Of a DNA stretch of 64,000 nt, positions 48,461-60,014 are shown piece after piece. A program made the position numbers and the translations under genes. Source of the DNA: Baylisascaris procyonis (lineage: Eukaryota > Nematoda > Chromadorea > Rhabditida > Ascarididae); assembly GCA_037389465.1 (NCBI GenBank), contig JAZARR010000179.1:6662001-6726000 (forward strand), given 5' to 3'. Positions within the stretch are counted from its first letter, which is position 1. Each line of letters opens with the position of its first letter. The notes below the pieces were generated by a model. That model made no database searches and was not told the DNA's origin. It was given only the letters and a program-made list of their open reading frames with translations.

Positions 48461-50219
48461 GTAACTTGACTTATATTTTACTTACTTCTTTTTTTCTAAT
48501 TGACTCCCCCTTTGGTTCATGGAGAGAAAAGTTTGGATTTGTGTATTCCCCTGCATTCCTTACTGCTGAAGTATTTTGTCGACCTGTGTTGTTTCGACCT
48601 TATTTCCTGGCTTAGCAAAATGAGTGAGATCGGCTGAATTCCTTTCAAACCAAGTAGAAACATTTCTCAACCGCCTCTTAATATCAAGTCTTAGTATGTT
48701 TAATGTGATACGTCGTTGGATTTTAAATCTCTTTGCTTATTTTTTTTTGAAACAAGAAATTGGCATCTTGTGACTTATTGGGGATAGCGGGTAGGTTTTT
48801 TAGAGTATTTCATTCAGCCGTCAAGTGCTTTTGATCGTTTTGTGTTACTTTTTAGTACAATTATCTTGGTGTGAATTAGTAGGTAAACTAAAAAATAACC
48901 TGTTTACTTGTAGTTCGTTAAAGATAGAGTATAGCTTCTGCAAAGCATTTTACTTACCACTTCAACACTGCTAGTTTACATAGGTAGCTTAATAATGATA
49001 TAGCGTTGCTGTTGATATAGTAACAAATTTCGAGCCGTTTTTCTATGGTAGTAAATAAATCGGTAGATTTGTTAGAATTGTTCTTGGCGATTCTCTTATG
49101 TTTCTTGCGATATATGAGAAATATGCCCTGACTTTAAATGTGTATAAGTTAATATTGGCTATATAACGCTATAAACTAAGCTTATCATAAGAAAGCGAAA
49201 AAAACATTTAAATGGGCTGATAGTTTTATTTCTATATTTACGTTAGTAAAGTTGCAAACGTGCTCAAACTGAGTGGTGTTTAGCGAAGTGTTTTTAACTT
49301 GTTAGTGAAGAGAGTGCATAATGATTATTGATGAAGTGAATTTGCATCATGATTATTGATGAAGTGAATTTGCATAATGATAAACTTTTTGCACGTGCAT
49401 ATATTCGCTTCCTTCCTTGGGTTAATTTCACGTTTTGCTTCAGTATTCTGTAAATTCTAAGGCTATTTTAGAAACTTTTAAGGCATTCTTTACTTTTTTC
49501 ACATCCGTCTTCAGTATTTTATGGCTATTGTGCATCGAAAGTTAATACCATTTCTGTCTTAAGTATCTATCGTGAGAAATTTTTTTTGAGAGGATGGATG
49601 GAAGGGGGATAAAATTTTATGAAGGAGTGAGATGCTGTTCGATCTATTCATGTAAAATAACAAGGGGCGGATCGACTTTTAGTACTTTTGAGGAAAAAAT
49701 AGGCGAGCTGGGAGCAAATAACATTGGAGGAATAGGCGATTTGATTTTAATCTTAGCTCATATTTTGTCACCCAAACGTAGAGAACATATTCGACCCTTA
49801 TGGAGGTGAGGAAGAACACTGTCTTATGCATTTCTGTGTGAATTAAACGACCTAATCTGCACTCATTTTATGATTTTAATAGAGATTAACTTGCAGTACT
49901 GTTTAGTTATGGAACTTAGTCATGGAATTTGTGTAATTCTAGGTCACAGATATGCCTTTAAGGTTACTATAAAACAGGGGGAAAACGTCCCCGAATTACA
50001 TTAGTAGACCACTCGATTTTGAGGAGCACGCATCGAAGTGGTTCATTATGTTTAAGATGCCCGAGTGCTTCAAGATTCAGGGAATGGGAGAGAGAGATGT
50101 CCTTAATTGCCTTCTCTTTTTATCGCCTCTCTCCTCAAAGTAAACATAACTATATCGCCATACGGTACTATTAAATCGTACTATTTTGCAAACGACTTAA
50201 ATTGCCGGAGTGTTTGCAG
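48461..50219. other. No supported gene
   Basis: Contains a tandem duplication (29 bp, 2.3 copies, 49315-49382) of TGCATAATGATTATTGATGA plus AGTGAATTT. A frame at 50009-50100 (FEEHASKWFIMFKMPECFKI) is exon-like but has no clear acceptor. Confidence 0.35.
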
Positions 50220-50460
50220 AGATTCGACAGAATTTGTGCCGATGCACACTTATGTTTTGGCCTCTTGTTGAACCGTTTGGAGCTGGTTTCGCTGCATGGA
50301 ACAACGACGCGGATGCGGCTGCGTGCTTTTTGGATCGTCTTGTGTCGTTGATGGGACGTGTGTACACGCTGTACGACTCCTCTCTGCCACCTGGTTGGAA
50401 GCATCTTGAGACTCTATGATCATTTGGCAAGAGGCGGCACTTCATGTGCATCAACTTTTG
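50220..50460 (+). CDS. Candidate exon with frame breaks, unrecognised
   Basis: Acceptor TGTTTGCAG and donor CTTTTG|GTAAGA. Protein-like pieces occur in successive frames: ICADAHLCFGLLLNRLELVS, then DAAACFLDRLVSLMGRVYTL with SLPPGWKHLETL, then MIIWQEAALHVHQLL. The Leu-rich helical pattern is coherent across the pieces, implying two small indels. Family unknown. Confidence 0.5.
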
Positions 50461-51009
50461 GTAAGACTATTGGTCAACTCCTTTTCAGATGCATGGGGTT
50501 TGGGAAAAACACAGAAAATAATAGCAACTAAGGGGAAGTAAGATGACAGGGTGATTGAACAACAGAAAGAAGCGAGTAATAGAATTAAACATTGGTTCGG
50601 GATGAGAGAAATAAAGAAGAGAGAGTGTTATACATATGAAGGGTAATAAAAGCGCTACAGCAGGAGAGTTCATCTCGCCGAACTACTGAATTATGCATTG
50701 TTAGAGGATTTTTTAAAAGGTGAGAAATTCATCAACGTGATATATAGAATTATAAATTTTGGAGAGGCAATATCCCGGCATTTTATGATTGCCTCATCGA
50801 AGAGGGTCATTATTTGCATTGATATCGAGTTACTTCTTGGGATTTGTGTTCTTTTTCTACTATAGAAATGACCATTGTGACATCTAGCGCAGGTAGTAGG
50901 ATTTTATTCTTTAAATACTTCACTAATGCCAATCAATATTTACAGGAGACACGTTTTGTTCGTCGTCGTTAGAATCTATTTTGGGCTGAAGCTTACTGAT
51001 TTGGCGTAG
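50461..51009. other. Probable intron
   Basis: AT-rich, nothing recognised. Confidence 0.4.
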
Positions 51010-51105
51010 ATGAACGAGGTGCTAAGCGAGGGAGCGGCAACGAGTGCCCCACTTATCACTCAAATCAGCATTCCTATTCCTTTGCTGATGCTGAGACAAC
51101 AGCAG
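51010..51105 (+). CDS. Candidate exon, unrecognised
   Basis: 32 codons open between GGCGTAG and CAGCAG|GTTTAT: MNEVLSEGAATSAPLITQIS then IPIPLLMLRQQQ. Confidence 0.4.
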
Positions 51106-51775
51106 GTTTATTCTTTTAATGATTGATTGATGGCATTTCTATTGTTTACATTCTCTGCTTATATTAATTTATTCCGGAAATGATGTGACATTACATATTT
51201 TCCTTAGACATAATAACGGAGAGTTTCAGTCAATGCGCATTATCAAATGGTCTATTGCACGTGCATAGTGAGGAAAAATCGAGCTCTTTCTTACTGATTT
51301 GTCTCGCTAAAAAGCCAACCTTTCCCACAGAGGTAATACTTCATACTTCATCGCAATCTCTAATAGGCCTAGAACTGTATTATTATTTGAATACCGACCA
51401 CATTCACATATAGTTGCAGCTAGTTTAAAGATGTGCTTTATCATTTCGAAGGGATATATTTCTAATATATTGGACAGTAGAATATTTATAAAAACTGTAG
51501 GGAATAGCTGAATGGTGCCTTGTAATTTCTGATAACGTTGGCCATAGCATATTCGCTGTTCCTTGCACAGACCCTTTCCATGCATCGGCGAGCTAGTGTT
51601 TTTGTGTTTTCATTTTTTGATTACCTTTGCTTTTTGTGCGTTTCTTTGAAAGAGTCCATCCTCACGTTCATTCATTGAAACTGCACCTATTTATTTTTGT
51701 GATCTTGCTTATAAGTGTAGTACATTAAGGATTCGATATATCTGCAACATATTGGCGCTGCACCTAACACAACAG
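51106..51775. other. Probable intron
   Basis: A 92-codon minus frame at 51307-51585 shows no known motif. Nothing else is seen. Confidence 0.35.
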
Positions 51776-51910
51776 ACGATGTCTGCCGACAAAGTGTCTA
51801 GGAATGGGGCCAACGCATCGGTACTCAACGGTCGCATTCAAGCGCTCAAGGATATCAGCACATCGAAGTTCAGTGCACTAAAATTCAGCTCTATCATACT
51901 ATGCATGCAG
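51776..51910 (+). CDS. Candidate exon, unrecognised
   Basis: Open frame TMSADKVSRNGANASVLNGR then IQALKDISTSKFSALKF. The acceptor CACAACAG is fair. No canonical GT donor is seen at the end, and ATGCAG|GCGAG would need a GC donor. Confidence 0.35.
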
Positions 51911-52436
51911 GCGAGTTGTTTGCTATCATTGTTACTACTTAATTGTACAATTAAAAAGTTCTTTTTTTGCAAAGAATGGGGGAGGGTGAGATTGGTATAG
52001 ATTTCAAATAGCCGTGTCTCTTGGAAGCTGATGAATGACTTCGTTTCAAAAATTGAAAACGTCAGCAGCTTAACGAAGATTTTAGCAATTTAACACTTAA
52101 TGGGAACGGCGATTTTCCTTACCTTTTATTCGGGATCTGTTGCTGACCACTGTTTTAATGTATTTTCGGGATTGAAAGGCTTGGTGAATTCCGGAATTCC
52201 GGAATTCGTTTGTAAGGTTGTGTACACTTGAGTTCGCTATTAAGTACATTTAGTGTGCTCTTCTCCGTCTGCAGAGATAATCTTACCACAGTCAGTTTAG
52301 GATTTCAAGTTTTTCTTCGTCAATTTCTCTGCTTACAGTTGTTGTTTTATTTCATTTGCTTTCCCTTTTCTTTATGGTAGCATTTGAATGTCATAACATG
52401 TGGGCGCGATAAGAATTGATGGTTTATTTATTGAAG
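51911..52436. other. Probable intron with a perfect palindrome
   Basis: Holds the 22-base palindrome at 52186-52207. Otherwise nothing recognised. Confidence 0.4.
52186..52207. repeat. Perfect 22-base palindrome of GGAATTCC repeats
   Basis: Overlapping copies of GGAATTCC make three EcoRI sites in 22 bases. It may be natural, but it also equals a run of classic EcoRI linkers. Confidence 0.9.
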
Positions 52437-52559
52437 GTGGTCGATTCGGGACCGATGGATCAGGGCAACGCTGGTGATTATGGGCACCGTCACATTCGAC
52501 GGGAAGTATCGTTATGAATCATGGTCGGATCTTCACGTAGAAGAAACTGGAAAGATATA
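52437..52559 (+). CDS. Candidate exon, beta-rich, unrecognised
   Basis: One frame is open end to end: WSIRDRWIRATLVIMGTVTF then DGKYRYESWSDLHVEETGKI. Donor ATATA|GTAAGT; the acceptor TTATTGAAG is weak. The sequence looks like a beta-sandwich or propeller blade, but I cannot name it. Confidence 0.5.
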
Positions 52560-52978
52560 GTAAGTTTTTCATGTATCTTATTTGTTTTATTTTTTTAATA
52601 CCGAAAAAAGGGGGTTATATTTAAAAGAAATGAAATAGTGACGTTGATATCTCAAATCTATGCAAAGAGCAGGTGACAGTTTTTTAAGTGCTATTATTGT
52701 AATGGTAATGTTTTTCTTATTGTATGCTGTAGTGGTTTTAAAACGCTTCACGGTAGCCAAGTATGTGAGAGGGATTTCCTTTCTTTTAATTCATCAGAGC
52801 TATGCTAAAGAACAGCAGATATACTCATTTCACAATTTTTAAAAGTTTTAGCGTGAAATGCCGATTGATTTGCAAATTATTCAATGTTTGGCTTTGTTTC
52901 CATAAACATCCCAATGCCCACAATTTCTAGTTACGCTGGGCCTTTAAATATTTTCTTGTATTTCTTATTGATGTCCAG

Positions 52979-53032
52979 AAAGTTATCGTTATAGCGGCTG
53001 CTCAGTTTGGAATCACCATGACAAAGGGAAAG
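52979..53032 (+). CDS. Candidate short exon, Cys-containing
   Basis: Acceptor TGATGTCCAG, donor GGGAAAG|GTTAGT. The frame ESYRYSGCSVWNHHDKGK joins in phase with the next exon (K-G-C-N-G-Y-D). A second open frame (KVIVIAAAQFGITMTKGK) is also possible. Confidence 0.4.
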
Positions 53033-53099
53033 GTTAGTGGGGTTTGTCTGAATTTATCACATTGGAAACGATAAAGGTAAAAAAAGTAGTGATTTCCAG

Positions 53100-53172
53100 G
53101 TTGCAATGGTTATGATGCAGCATCGTGTGATCGTCTTACGTTCGCCGGATCAGAGGCCGAATATTTCAAAAT
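53100..53172 (+). CDS. Candidate short exon, Cys-containing
   Basis: Acceptor GATTTCCAG, donor CAAAAT|GTAACT. In phase with the exon before, it reads GCNGYDAASCDRLTFAGSEA. The Cys spacing suggests a small extracellular module. Confidence 0.4.
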
Positions 53173-54619
53173 GTAACTTTTTATACGCCTTATTCTAGTA
53201 TTCTTGAAGCAACTAGATTGCATATGCGAAGGGATAAGGAATCAATTATGTGAATTGTTTTCCACAATTTTACTCGCATTGGATATCATCTTGCGGGATC
53301 GTATATAGGACAAATTAAGTATGAAATACCTGATACTGTAGTGATAGTTTTTCAAGATTTCATTATGGAATCACGTTAATCGCATTAGCCCCCGTCCATA
53401 TACCATTCTCCCTGTGTCAAAAACTGAACTGCATAGAGGAAGTAATGTGTGGGACAAAGACATTTGTCGTTCTAATTCTGTAGCATTTTTGTTGTTTCAA
53501 AAATGAGTGATATGAGAGGAAATTGAAGATGCACTAATATATGGGAGTGAAGCATAAGTACCAAATATCCGTTCAAGTACCTTAGAGTATTTGATTGTGA
53601 AAAAGCAATCAGCTTGAGTGCAGCATTTATTCGATGCTGTGAATATCCATCGTGATATGTATAAAACACTTGCAATCGAACACGTCGATATAATTGTATG
53701 GAAAAGATACGAATGTGGGATAAGTGTTCTCTCACAAATATTGAGGGGGATATCAAGTGAAATTTTTGTTGCGCCACTCGACGGTGTGTTTTAAGGGAAG
53801 CTTGTTGGCCTTGTATTGCTGAAAAGTTTTCTTTGTAGTTGGAAGTCGATAGTGCAGTGTTTTCGTGTGTGGTCATCCCCATGACGTTCATTTCTTGGTA
53901 CGTGTTAAGCATGACGATCCAAATGCGTTTCGTTGGAGTAACCTTGTGGTATGTGAATTTTCCATTCTTTATAGGGTTTTTTCATTGAATTCTTGTGAAG
54001 TTTATAGAATTGAACAACCTTATTGAAGCATTCCGATGAAGGAGTCGGAAACGAGCCGCAGTTTGCTGAAGCACTTCGTTGATTCGAATGAGTGTTAGTG
54101 ATGAAGGCTTTTGAGTGCAGCTTTTATTCTCGAGTGAATCAGTAACACTGTGAATGCTGGTTGTTTCCAACTATATAGTAGGAAGAACGAGATTCATTTG
54201 TTATTTCAATTTGTAGTTTTCCGTTTCTCGTTTGTTGCGGATCTGTTTGACAGCTATCGATGGTCAATGAGATTATTATGAAAGTTTTTGGTGAGGGGGA
54301 GGTGCGAATAAATGAAGATCAAGATGTAGTCCACGATTAAGAATACTTTGAATTCGTTGAGGCAGTTTGGTTAAGCAGTGAACGGCAATGATAAGTTGAT
54401 TTGTCATACAGGTGTTTCGATTTATGAAATCGTCGTGGGGGTTCTGAGAGAGTGGAAAGAAAAAAAAACGAAGATGAACGCAGCAAATGAAAGAAGTAGG
54501 AGCGATATTAGTATTTGCGTCATATTAAAAGAAGTCAGGTGTGACGGAGAGGTTAGAAAATAGAGATACTGCCGAAGAATCTATGAAAGAAAAAATGGAT
54601 TAAGTGATTTGAATTTCAG
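53173..54619. other. No gene recognised
   Basis: A 146-codon minus frame (53472-53912) has no motif I know. The rest is non-descript AT-rich DNA. Confidence 0.35.
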
Positions 54620-54718
54620 ATGCCGAATCAATATTGCTGTGGTTGTTATCGTGCATGGCCGTGGGAAGACGCAAGCAAATGCCCCGTCGTTAATCGCACT
54701 TTCGAGCCTTTGGACTAA
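54620..54718 (+). CDS. Candidate terminal exon, Cys-rich
   Basis: After acceptor TTGAATTTCAG the frame reads MPNQYCCGCYRAWPWEDASK, then CPVVNRTFEPLD and TAA. With four Cys and an N-glycosylation-like NRT this would suit the end of a secreted protein. Another frame is also open (CRINIAVVVIVHGRGK). No AATAAA follows closely. Confidence 0.35.
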   Translation: MPNQYCCGCYRAWPWEDASKCPVVNRTFEPLD

Positions 54719-55962
54719 ATTTTTGTGATTGTGATTGATGTATTTATATATGTTGTTAATTGTTTGTTCTTAAACATGTTTTTTATACTGTTTGAGCAGA
54801 ACAAACGGTCTTAAATGCATCTTTTCAATTGTTTAGTAGCATTTAGCTTATTTATGATTTTTGCAATGTTTGCAGTCAATGTTTATTAGAGGAAATAGCA
54901 AAGTCAAACATTATTTAAGTGTGTTGAAAACGAAATGTAAACGGATTGATGCTTGTTTGTTCTGTGTTGTTCGGAAGAAAGGCAATGATAAAAGAGTTTA
55001 GTTGTATGTTTATTGTTGTGTTGATGTCATATTGCTTTTATAGACACACTCATTCATGAGTACCTCTATATTTTGCTTCGTCAACGCTCGTGAGACATGC
55101 CCAAATGTTTTACTCGGCGTGTTTTTTGCCTCATGGACATTTGTATGTTCGTCCATCTATATATTTCAGATGCGAGACCAGCTAATCCTTCCAGGTAAAA
55201 TTTGCATAGCGTATTTCGGGGCTAATTTTGATCCCTGCTTGAAAAAGTAGCCTACTACTCCTTGAGTGCGTCATTTTATCACTCTTCCGGTTATTTATTA
55301 GTTGGAGTTCGTGAATTTCAATTATTTTGTGGTCCAATTTTTTTTTCACAAGCTGTTCACTAAATTTAAGCACCCTTCAGAGGCCAACCATGGAAAGGAT
55401 TTTTTCGCTGTCCTAAGCCTTTGGGGTTGTCGATTTTTGTCCTTGCCGTGGAATCAACCTTATGAGTGCTCAGGTCGACGCCTCGTTCTGTTATGGAATA
55501 CGTCGGAGCGTGATGATACCAAAATCATGAGGGATCGATTCGGGAGAGGGATTCATTTTGACTTCATTTCGGGACTATCGGGAGTGTAGGGATCGCCAAA
55601 AAAATTTCGCATATATGGGCATTCGAGTATCAATGTGCCATAAAATGATGGCACTTGAAAATGAAGGTGGTTGCGGACGTCTTTGAACCGTTATGCAAAA
55701 ACTATGCTTTATGTCCGCCTGTATTAAGCATCCTCCGGCTTGTATGCGTATGGAGTGATTTACTAAGATTTGAGCAGCACAGAATACTATCATTGTCGAA
55801 ATTTTGGCTTCGAGATCTTGTTTGGATGAAGTTTGCGCATTATATTTTGCTGATATTCGGTTTTTCTCTTTTAGAAGAAAGGAAATGATACGCGTTGTTG
55901 AAATCTTGCAGGTGTTGTTGATATCGTAGATTCCTTTCACTATGAGAAGCGAATATTTTTAG
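54719..55962. other. No supported gene
   Basis: Frames at 55056-55250 and 55302-55589 were looked at and show no splice context or family. Confidence 0.35.
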
Positions 55963-56020
55963 ACTGGTATTGTCGTTGGTGCTATAGGTGGCCTGTTATT
56001 TGTTATGAACAGGACAATAG
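55963..56020 (+). CDS. Candidate membrane-spanning exon
   Basis: Acceptor ATATTTTTAG, donor ACAATAG|GTAAAG. Reads TGIVVGAIGGLLFVMNRTI: about 15 hydrophobic residues with small-residue G-x-x-G spacing followed by Arg, as in a single-pass helix ending at the cytosolic face. Phase to its neighbours is not consistent, so its gene is uncertain. Confidence 0.4.
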
Positions 56021-56229
56021 GTAAAGTAGTGCGTCATTTGAGTGGATTGCACTTAAATGATTGCAGCGACTTAGCATGGTGGTGGAATCGTCGTTGTTCC
56101 ACACAGATAGTGACTGATAAGCGTAAGATTGCATGGGATGGAGCAACTTACCATAGCGTTTTTCAGGGGTGCTACTGTAATTTGTTTAATATCGTAGAGG
56201 ATGGATTATTTCAATAGTAATTTTTGCAG

Positions 56230-56335
56230 TGAGAAATGGAACATCCATCAAATGACGCATATATACGGTGGTCGAAGGACGCAAACAGAACGATTCTCAC
56301 GAGGATAGATGTGACTACCAACGGAGGGTCGTCAG
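56230..56335 (+). CDS. Candidate exon, polar
   Basis: Acceptor TTTTTGCAG, donor GTCAG|GTGGGC. After an initial TGA one frame is open: MEHPSNDAYIRWSKDANRTI then LTRIDVTTNGGSS. It could be a cytosolic tail after the putative membrane exon, but phases disagree. Confidence 0.35.
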
Positions 56336-56471
56336 GTGGGCATCCTTGTGACAGATCTATCAGTTTTATTTGTTGTTGTATTTGTGAGAAAATTAGCGGA
56401 AGTTGTTTTCGTTCGTTTGTTTTCATGTTTTAAATCCTTAGTATTATTAACGTTTTGAATGAAATTAACAG

Positions 56472-56633
56472 TATGAACGCAGTGCCGTCTTGAGCGAACA
56501 CTCTAGAAGTCAAACCTATGATTCTAGGCATCCCTTCAAACCCCTCGACTATAACCATCTTAGGCAAACGTTTTGTTGTGTCGATTGCAATAAATTTTAC
56601 AATTTCACTGCATTACTCTATGATTCTGAGTAG
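56472..56633 (+). CDS. Candidate terminal exon, polar tail
   Basis: From acceptor ATTAACAG one frame runs 53 codons to TAG: YERSAVLSEHSRSQTYDSRH, then PFKPLDYNHLRQTF and further. The Tyr- and Ser-rich polar sequence resembles a receptor tail. No NPxY motif is present. Linked to the exon at 55963 only by order. Confidence 0.35.
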   Translation, partial: YERSAVLSEHSRSQTYDSRHPFKPLDYNHLRQTFCCVDCNKFYNFTALLYDSE

Positions 56634-56837
56634 GAGTGATTCTCTGAGAGGTTCAATACTGAGAACATCTAGAAACATCTCGGTGATGTTACAACGTCTA
56701 GAAGGTACTTTATATTCATATATTTATTTATGTCATATTGGTGTGTATTTCATTTCTATCATAGTTTTTGGTATTTTTTGTATTATTTCATATTTTTGAT
56801 ATTTAATGTATTGCGTACTTTTGTATTTTTAAGTGAG

Positions 56838-56860
56838 CGGGGGGAGGGGGGGGGGGGAGG
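56838..56860 (+). repeat. G tract
   Basis: Runs of six and twelve G separated by single A. A similar tract lies at 57383-57398. Confidence 0.8.
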
Positions 56861-57848
56861 AAGTGGCGTTTCGCAAGTTTTAGTGCTGTATTACTTTAAA
56901 TGTTGATATCAATCGCAACGAAAATTGCAATACGGTATCTTTCGAACTGCAAACGCAGACGTGGGGGATGTGCACTTCCCTCTTAAGCCATGCGATCGGC
57001 TTTAAATCGGGATAAACCCTGGTACCCTCGAGTGCAACGGGGGATTTTTTTTGCTGTGCGTCTTCTCCCCTTTCTTCGATATATCAATTTTTGCTGATGC
57101 GAAAAAAGGTGAAGTGTTTATAAGTCTATAGTTTTTTTTAATTTTGCGGATGTAGTATAGTCATTTGCAGAGTAGAGATTGCTGAGGTTTGAACGAGTGC
57201 TTTTAGCGAACCTCGAACCGTTTTCACACTAAAAGGTTTCATCATTTGTGACCTACCGATTTTCGCTCAATGTTATTAAATTAATAGAAACTCATATATA
57301 CTGCTGTCATTTGTGTTTTCGGGAACAGGAAGGTAATCGGAGGCTTGTTAAACTTACTTATGCTTTCCTGCGAAATTTTTTTGGGAGGGGGGGGGGGGAA
57401 TTGAAGAGGAAAAATTTTCCTAAATATTTTAAAAGGGAATAGCCTTTTGTCTATCTTTGCTGAGATGAATATCATCAAAATCAGAGAAGACGAACAGAGC
57501 GAAAAATGGGGAAAGCCGCCGAGCAGATGGAATCCATCCTGTTTCATAATGAGCTTGTTTTTGGGTTATTGATGGAATATGTTTATATCACCCTGTTTAG
57601 ATATGATATTGTGTACTCATAAATGCCCCTCATCACTTACAACAAAATTCGCCACCAATTTCCGATTATTTTAGGGAAGGAAGGTCATTTCCCAAAAATT
57701 AGATGAAATATGTTTGTTGAGAGGGGAGGGGGTATTTCAATCTTCACTACCCCGAGCGGGCGCGGTTGACTCGAAGAAGTTGCCGATAGCCCAAGTGGAA
57801 CGGCCTCTACATGAGTATCGCTGAGCGCGAACGCTTGCTCGCGTGAAA

Positions 57849-57950
57849 GTGATCGCAGTATTACTGATCTTATATTATTTTTCGCTGTATTACTGATCTT
57901 ATATTATTGATCGCAGTATTACTGATCTTGTATTATTGACTTAGTATTAT
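57849..57950 (+). repeat. Degenerate ~30-bp tandem repeat
   Basis: GATCGCAGTATTACTGATCT plus TATATTATT occurs three times with small changes, then a decayed fourth copy. Confidence 0.75.
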
Positions 57951-58813
57951 TGGTCTTGACTATGATGCAAAATGTCATATGGGCGCCAAAATGGCAGTAG
58001 GCACGCATATATAAGCAGTGCCTTCTGCAGCAGCGCTCAGTGTTATTCGTTTTGGGGTGGGGTGAAGTGAGGCGGAGATGTGCCGAGCGGGACGATGGAT
58101 TAGATGTGAAGTTGTAGTGGGTTTTATTCTCGCTGGGTGATTGTAGTTTGTTAAAATGAAGGATGTGGTGCCAAGTATGCTGCGTACCCTATATAACGGA
58201 TCCACACTACTGATTTTGGCTTATTTCACTTTGAGCGATAAACCATTGTATAGTTGAGCGAAAATCTCCGGCATACTTTAGTATAAATTGAATTTTGAAC
58301 TCTTTTTTACTATATGGGCAAAATCAACTGTAACCATTTGTTTTATTTCTGTTATCATTTCAGAGCTTTGCATTTTTGTATCATAAATATATAGATGTTT
58401 CTTTACTTTCACAGTTCCTCACTTCCAGGCCCATTGATTTATGAATGTTGTAATCGTTGCCAATATGTGTGGTTGAATTTGAGAGATGTGTGGTAACCTT
58501 ATTTGGCACCTGATGTCGACTTTTAGAGCATCTTTGAAAACGTTTTACCCGTAGTATTTTTGCACTCTTTTCTGATCTATATCGATGAAATTTCCTTATC
58601 GCGTAAACATCTAACCTACAACCACCGGAATATCGTATCTTTTATTGCTTATATGTATCCTTTCTGTGCTTTCTTCATATGTTTATGACACCCAAATGGG
58701 GATGTTGAATAAACTAAACAAAAGTGGAGCTTGAATTCTTTTTAAAAGTTTTTGCGAACGTTTAGACCTCCCCATGTTTGAAGTATTTAAGATAACCTCC
58801 ACTGTTCTTGCAG

Positions 58814-59029
58814 TTTCGTAGACGCACCGCCTAATGAAGCAGTATTACACCGCCAAGAATGTGCTCTACAGCTTTCAATTCCATATGGCACAGATGTGAG
58901 GAGAGAGCCTACGAATCGTGAAGTGCGACTGGAGGCTTCCGAAGGAAGGTCGAATGACTGCGGCTGAGGGAAGACGAGGCATATGCCCGCTACACCTATG
59001 GTGGCGCGATAATTACTTCGGAGAGAGAG
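58814..59029 (+). CDS. Exon of unrecognised gene (58.8-64 kb), with one frame break
   Basis: Acceptor TGTTCTTGCAG, donor GAGAGAG|GTATTA. The first frame reads VDAPPNEAVLHRQECALQLS, then IPYGTDVRREPTNREVRLEA. Near 58955-58965 the reading must change frame to give RLREDEAYARYTYGG then AIITSERE, which runs in phase into the next exon. The density and phase agreement of these exons make a real gene likely. I do not recognise the family. Confidence 0.6.
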
Positions 59030-59145
59030 GTATTACATTTTGTTATCACTTGTTCTCTTTTTCCGTTTAATTTTTTGATTGTCAGCTTTTTCCTGACTTT
59101 GCTGAGAGAAAACCTCTTAAAATAAAATCGTTTTCTTTGGATCAG

Positions 59146-59267
59146 GTCGAATACATTCATTCAATAGACTGGATTGTTCGCAGTAAGCGAGTCACTTATA
59201 AAGGTTTGGATACGATTCTACAAGCGGATAAGAAAGAAAATTTGATACGGGATTCAGGTTTGAATTC
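59146..59267 (+). CDS. Exon of unrecognised gene (58.8-64 kb)
   Basis: Acceptor TTTGGATCAG, donor AATTC|GTAAGC. In phase with the exon before it reads VEYIHSIDWIVRSKRVTYKG, then LDTILQADKKENLIRDSGLN. Soluble, mixed alpha/beta composition. The intron before it is only 116 bases. Confidence 0.65.
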
Positions 59268-59374
59268 GTAAGCATCAAATTTCTAATTTGTATGATATGA
59301 TGCACACCTTGTCATACCCATCCGCCAATTTAGGTGAGACACTATCGAATTATTATTTTCAGGTAAGGAGGTAG

Positions 59375-59434
59375 CGGGAATATAGGGACACCATCTATGG
59401 ATACTTCCGCGCGAAAAAAGGGAGGAAAGTACGG
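59375..59434 (+). CDS. Candidate exon of the same gene
   Basis: Using GGAGGTAG as acceptor, the split codon completes as Ser and the frame stays open: GNIGTPSMDTSARKKGGKYG, to donor ACGG|GTGCGT. The stronger-looking acceptor TTTTCAG at 59356-59362 would introduce TAA in that phase. Confidence 0.4.
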
Positions 59435-59639
59435 GTGCGTTACATTGGCTTAGTTTACTTCATGAAAATGTTTTTCAGAGGTTTCTTCATTTTATTTAGC
59501 GTGTTAAGCTTTGGTCGTCTTTTTTACACGATTTTGAAGCTTAGTAAGTTTTTGCTAGCGATCCTCAAATTTTAGCTTTAGAACATATGCGTCAGGCAAT
59601 TTAGCCTTTAATTCAGAGAAAGTCTTTAAAAAATTTCAG

Positions 59640-59692
59640 CCAAATCTGTACTACTTTCCGAAGGAAATACTGAATTATTGTGCAAGAGATCT
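59640..59692 (+). CDS. Exon of the same gene
   Basis: 53 bases between AATTTCAG and GATCT|GTAAGT read PNLYYFPKEILNYCARD. Strong splice sites and aromatic-rich sequence support it. Confidence 0.55.
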
Positions 59693-59804
59693 GTAAGTTC
59701 TTTTGCATTAGAGGTTGTTGCTTTGCGTTATATCCGTGGAACATAGCATCCATTTAGTCAGCTTTCGTTCTGCAAATTACAATCGAAGTTTATTGTTGAA
59801 ACAG

Positions 59805-59831
59805 GTGGTGATCAGATCAGTTCAACTAGAG
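59805..59831 (+). CDS. Candidate 27-base microexon
   Basis: Nine codons (VVIRSVQLE) between TTGAAACAG and CTAGAG|GTATGT. Confidence 0.4.
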
Positions 59832-60014
59832 GTATGTTTTTTTGCAAATTTCTATTAAATTGTTCAGAATTCCTTTCGACTCGTTGAAATCTTTGAGTTG
59901 AAGGCATGAATTCAATACATCAAAAGCATACCTCAAAGCATGTTGGTTAGTAGGGATCAGCTGGTCAGGTATTCAAATTAAAGGTGCTGTATCGAAGGAG
60001 GCTGATGACTGCAG

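Larger units (their letters stand above)
56634..58813. other. Probable intergenic stretch
   Basis: No exon recognised. Contains G tracts at 56838-56860 and 57383-57398 and a short tandem repeat at 57849-57950. It lies between two groups of exons and may hold the promoter of the downstream gene, which I cannot identify. Confidence 0.4.
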
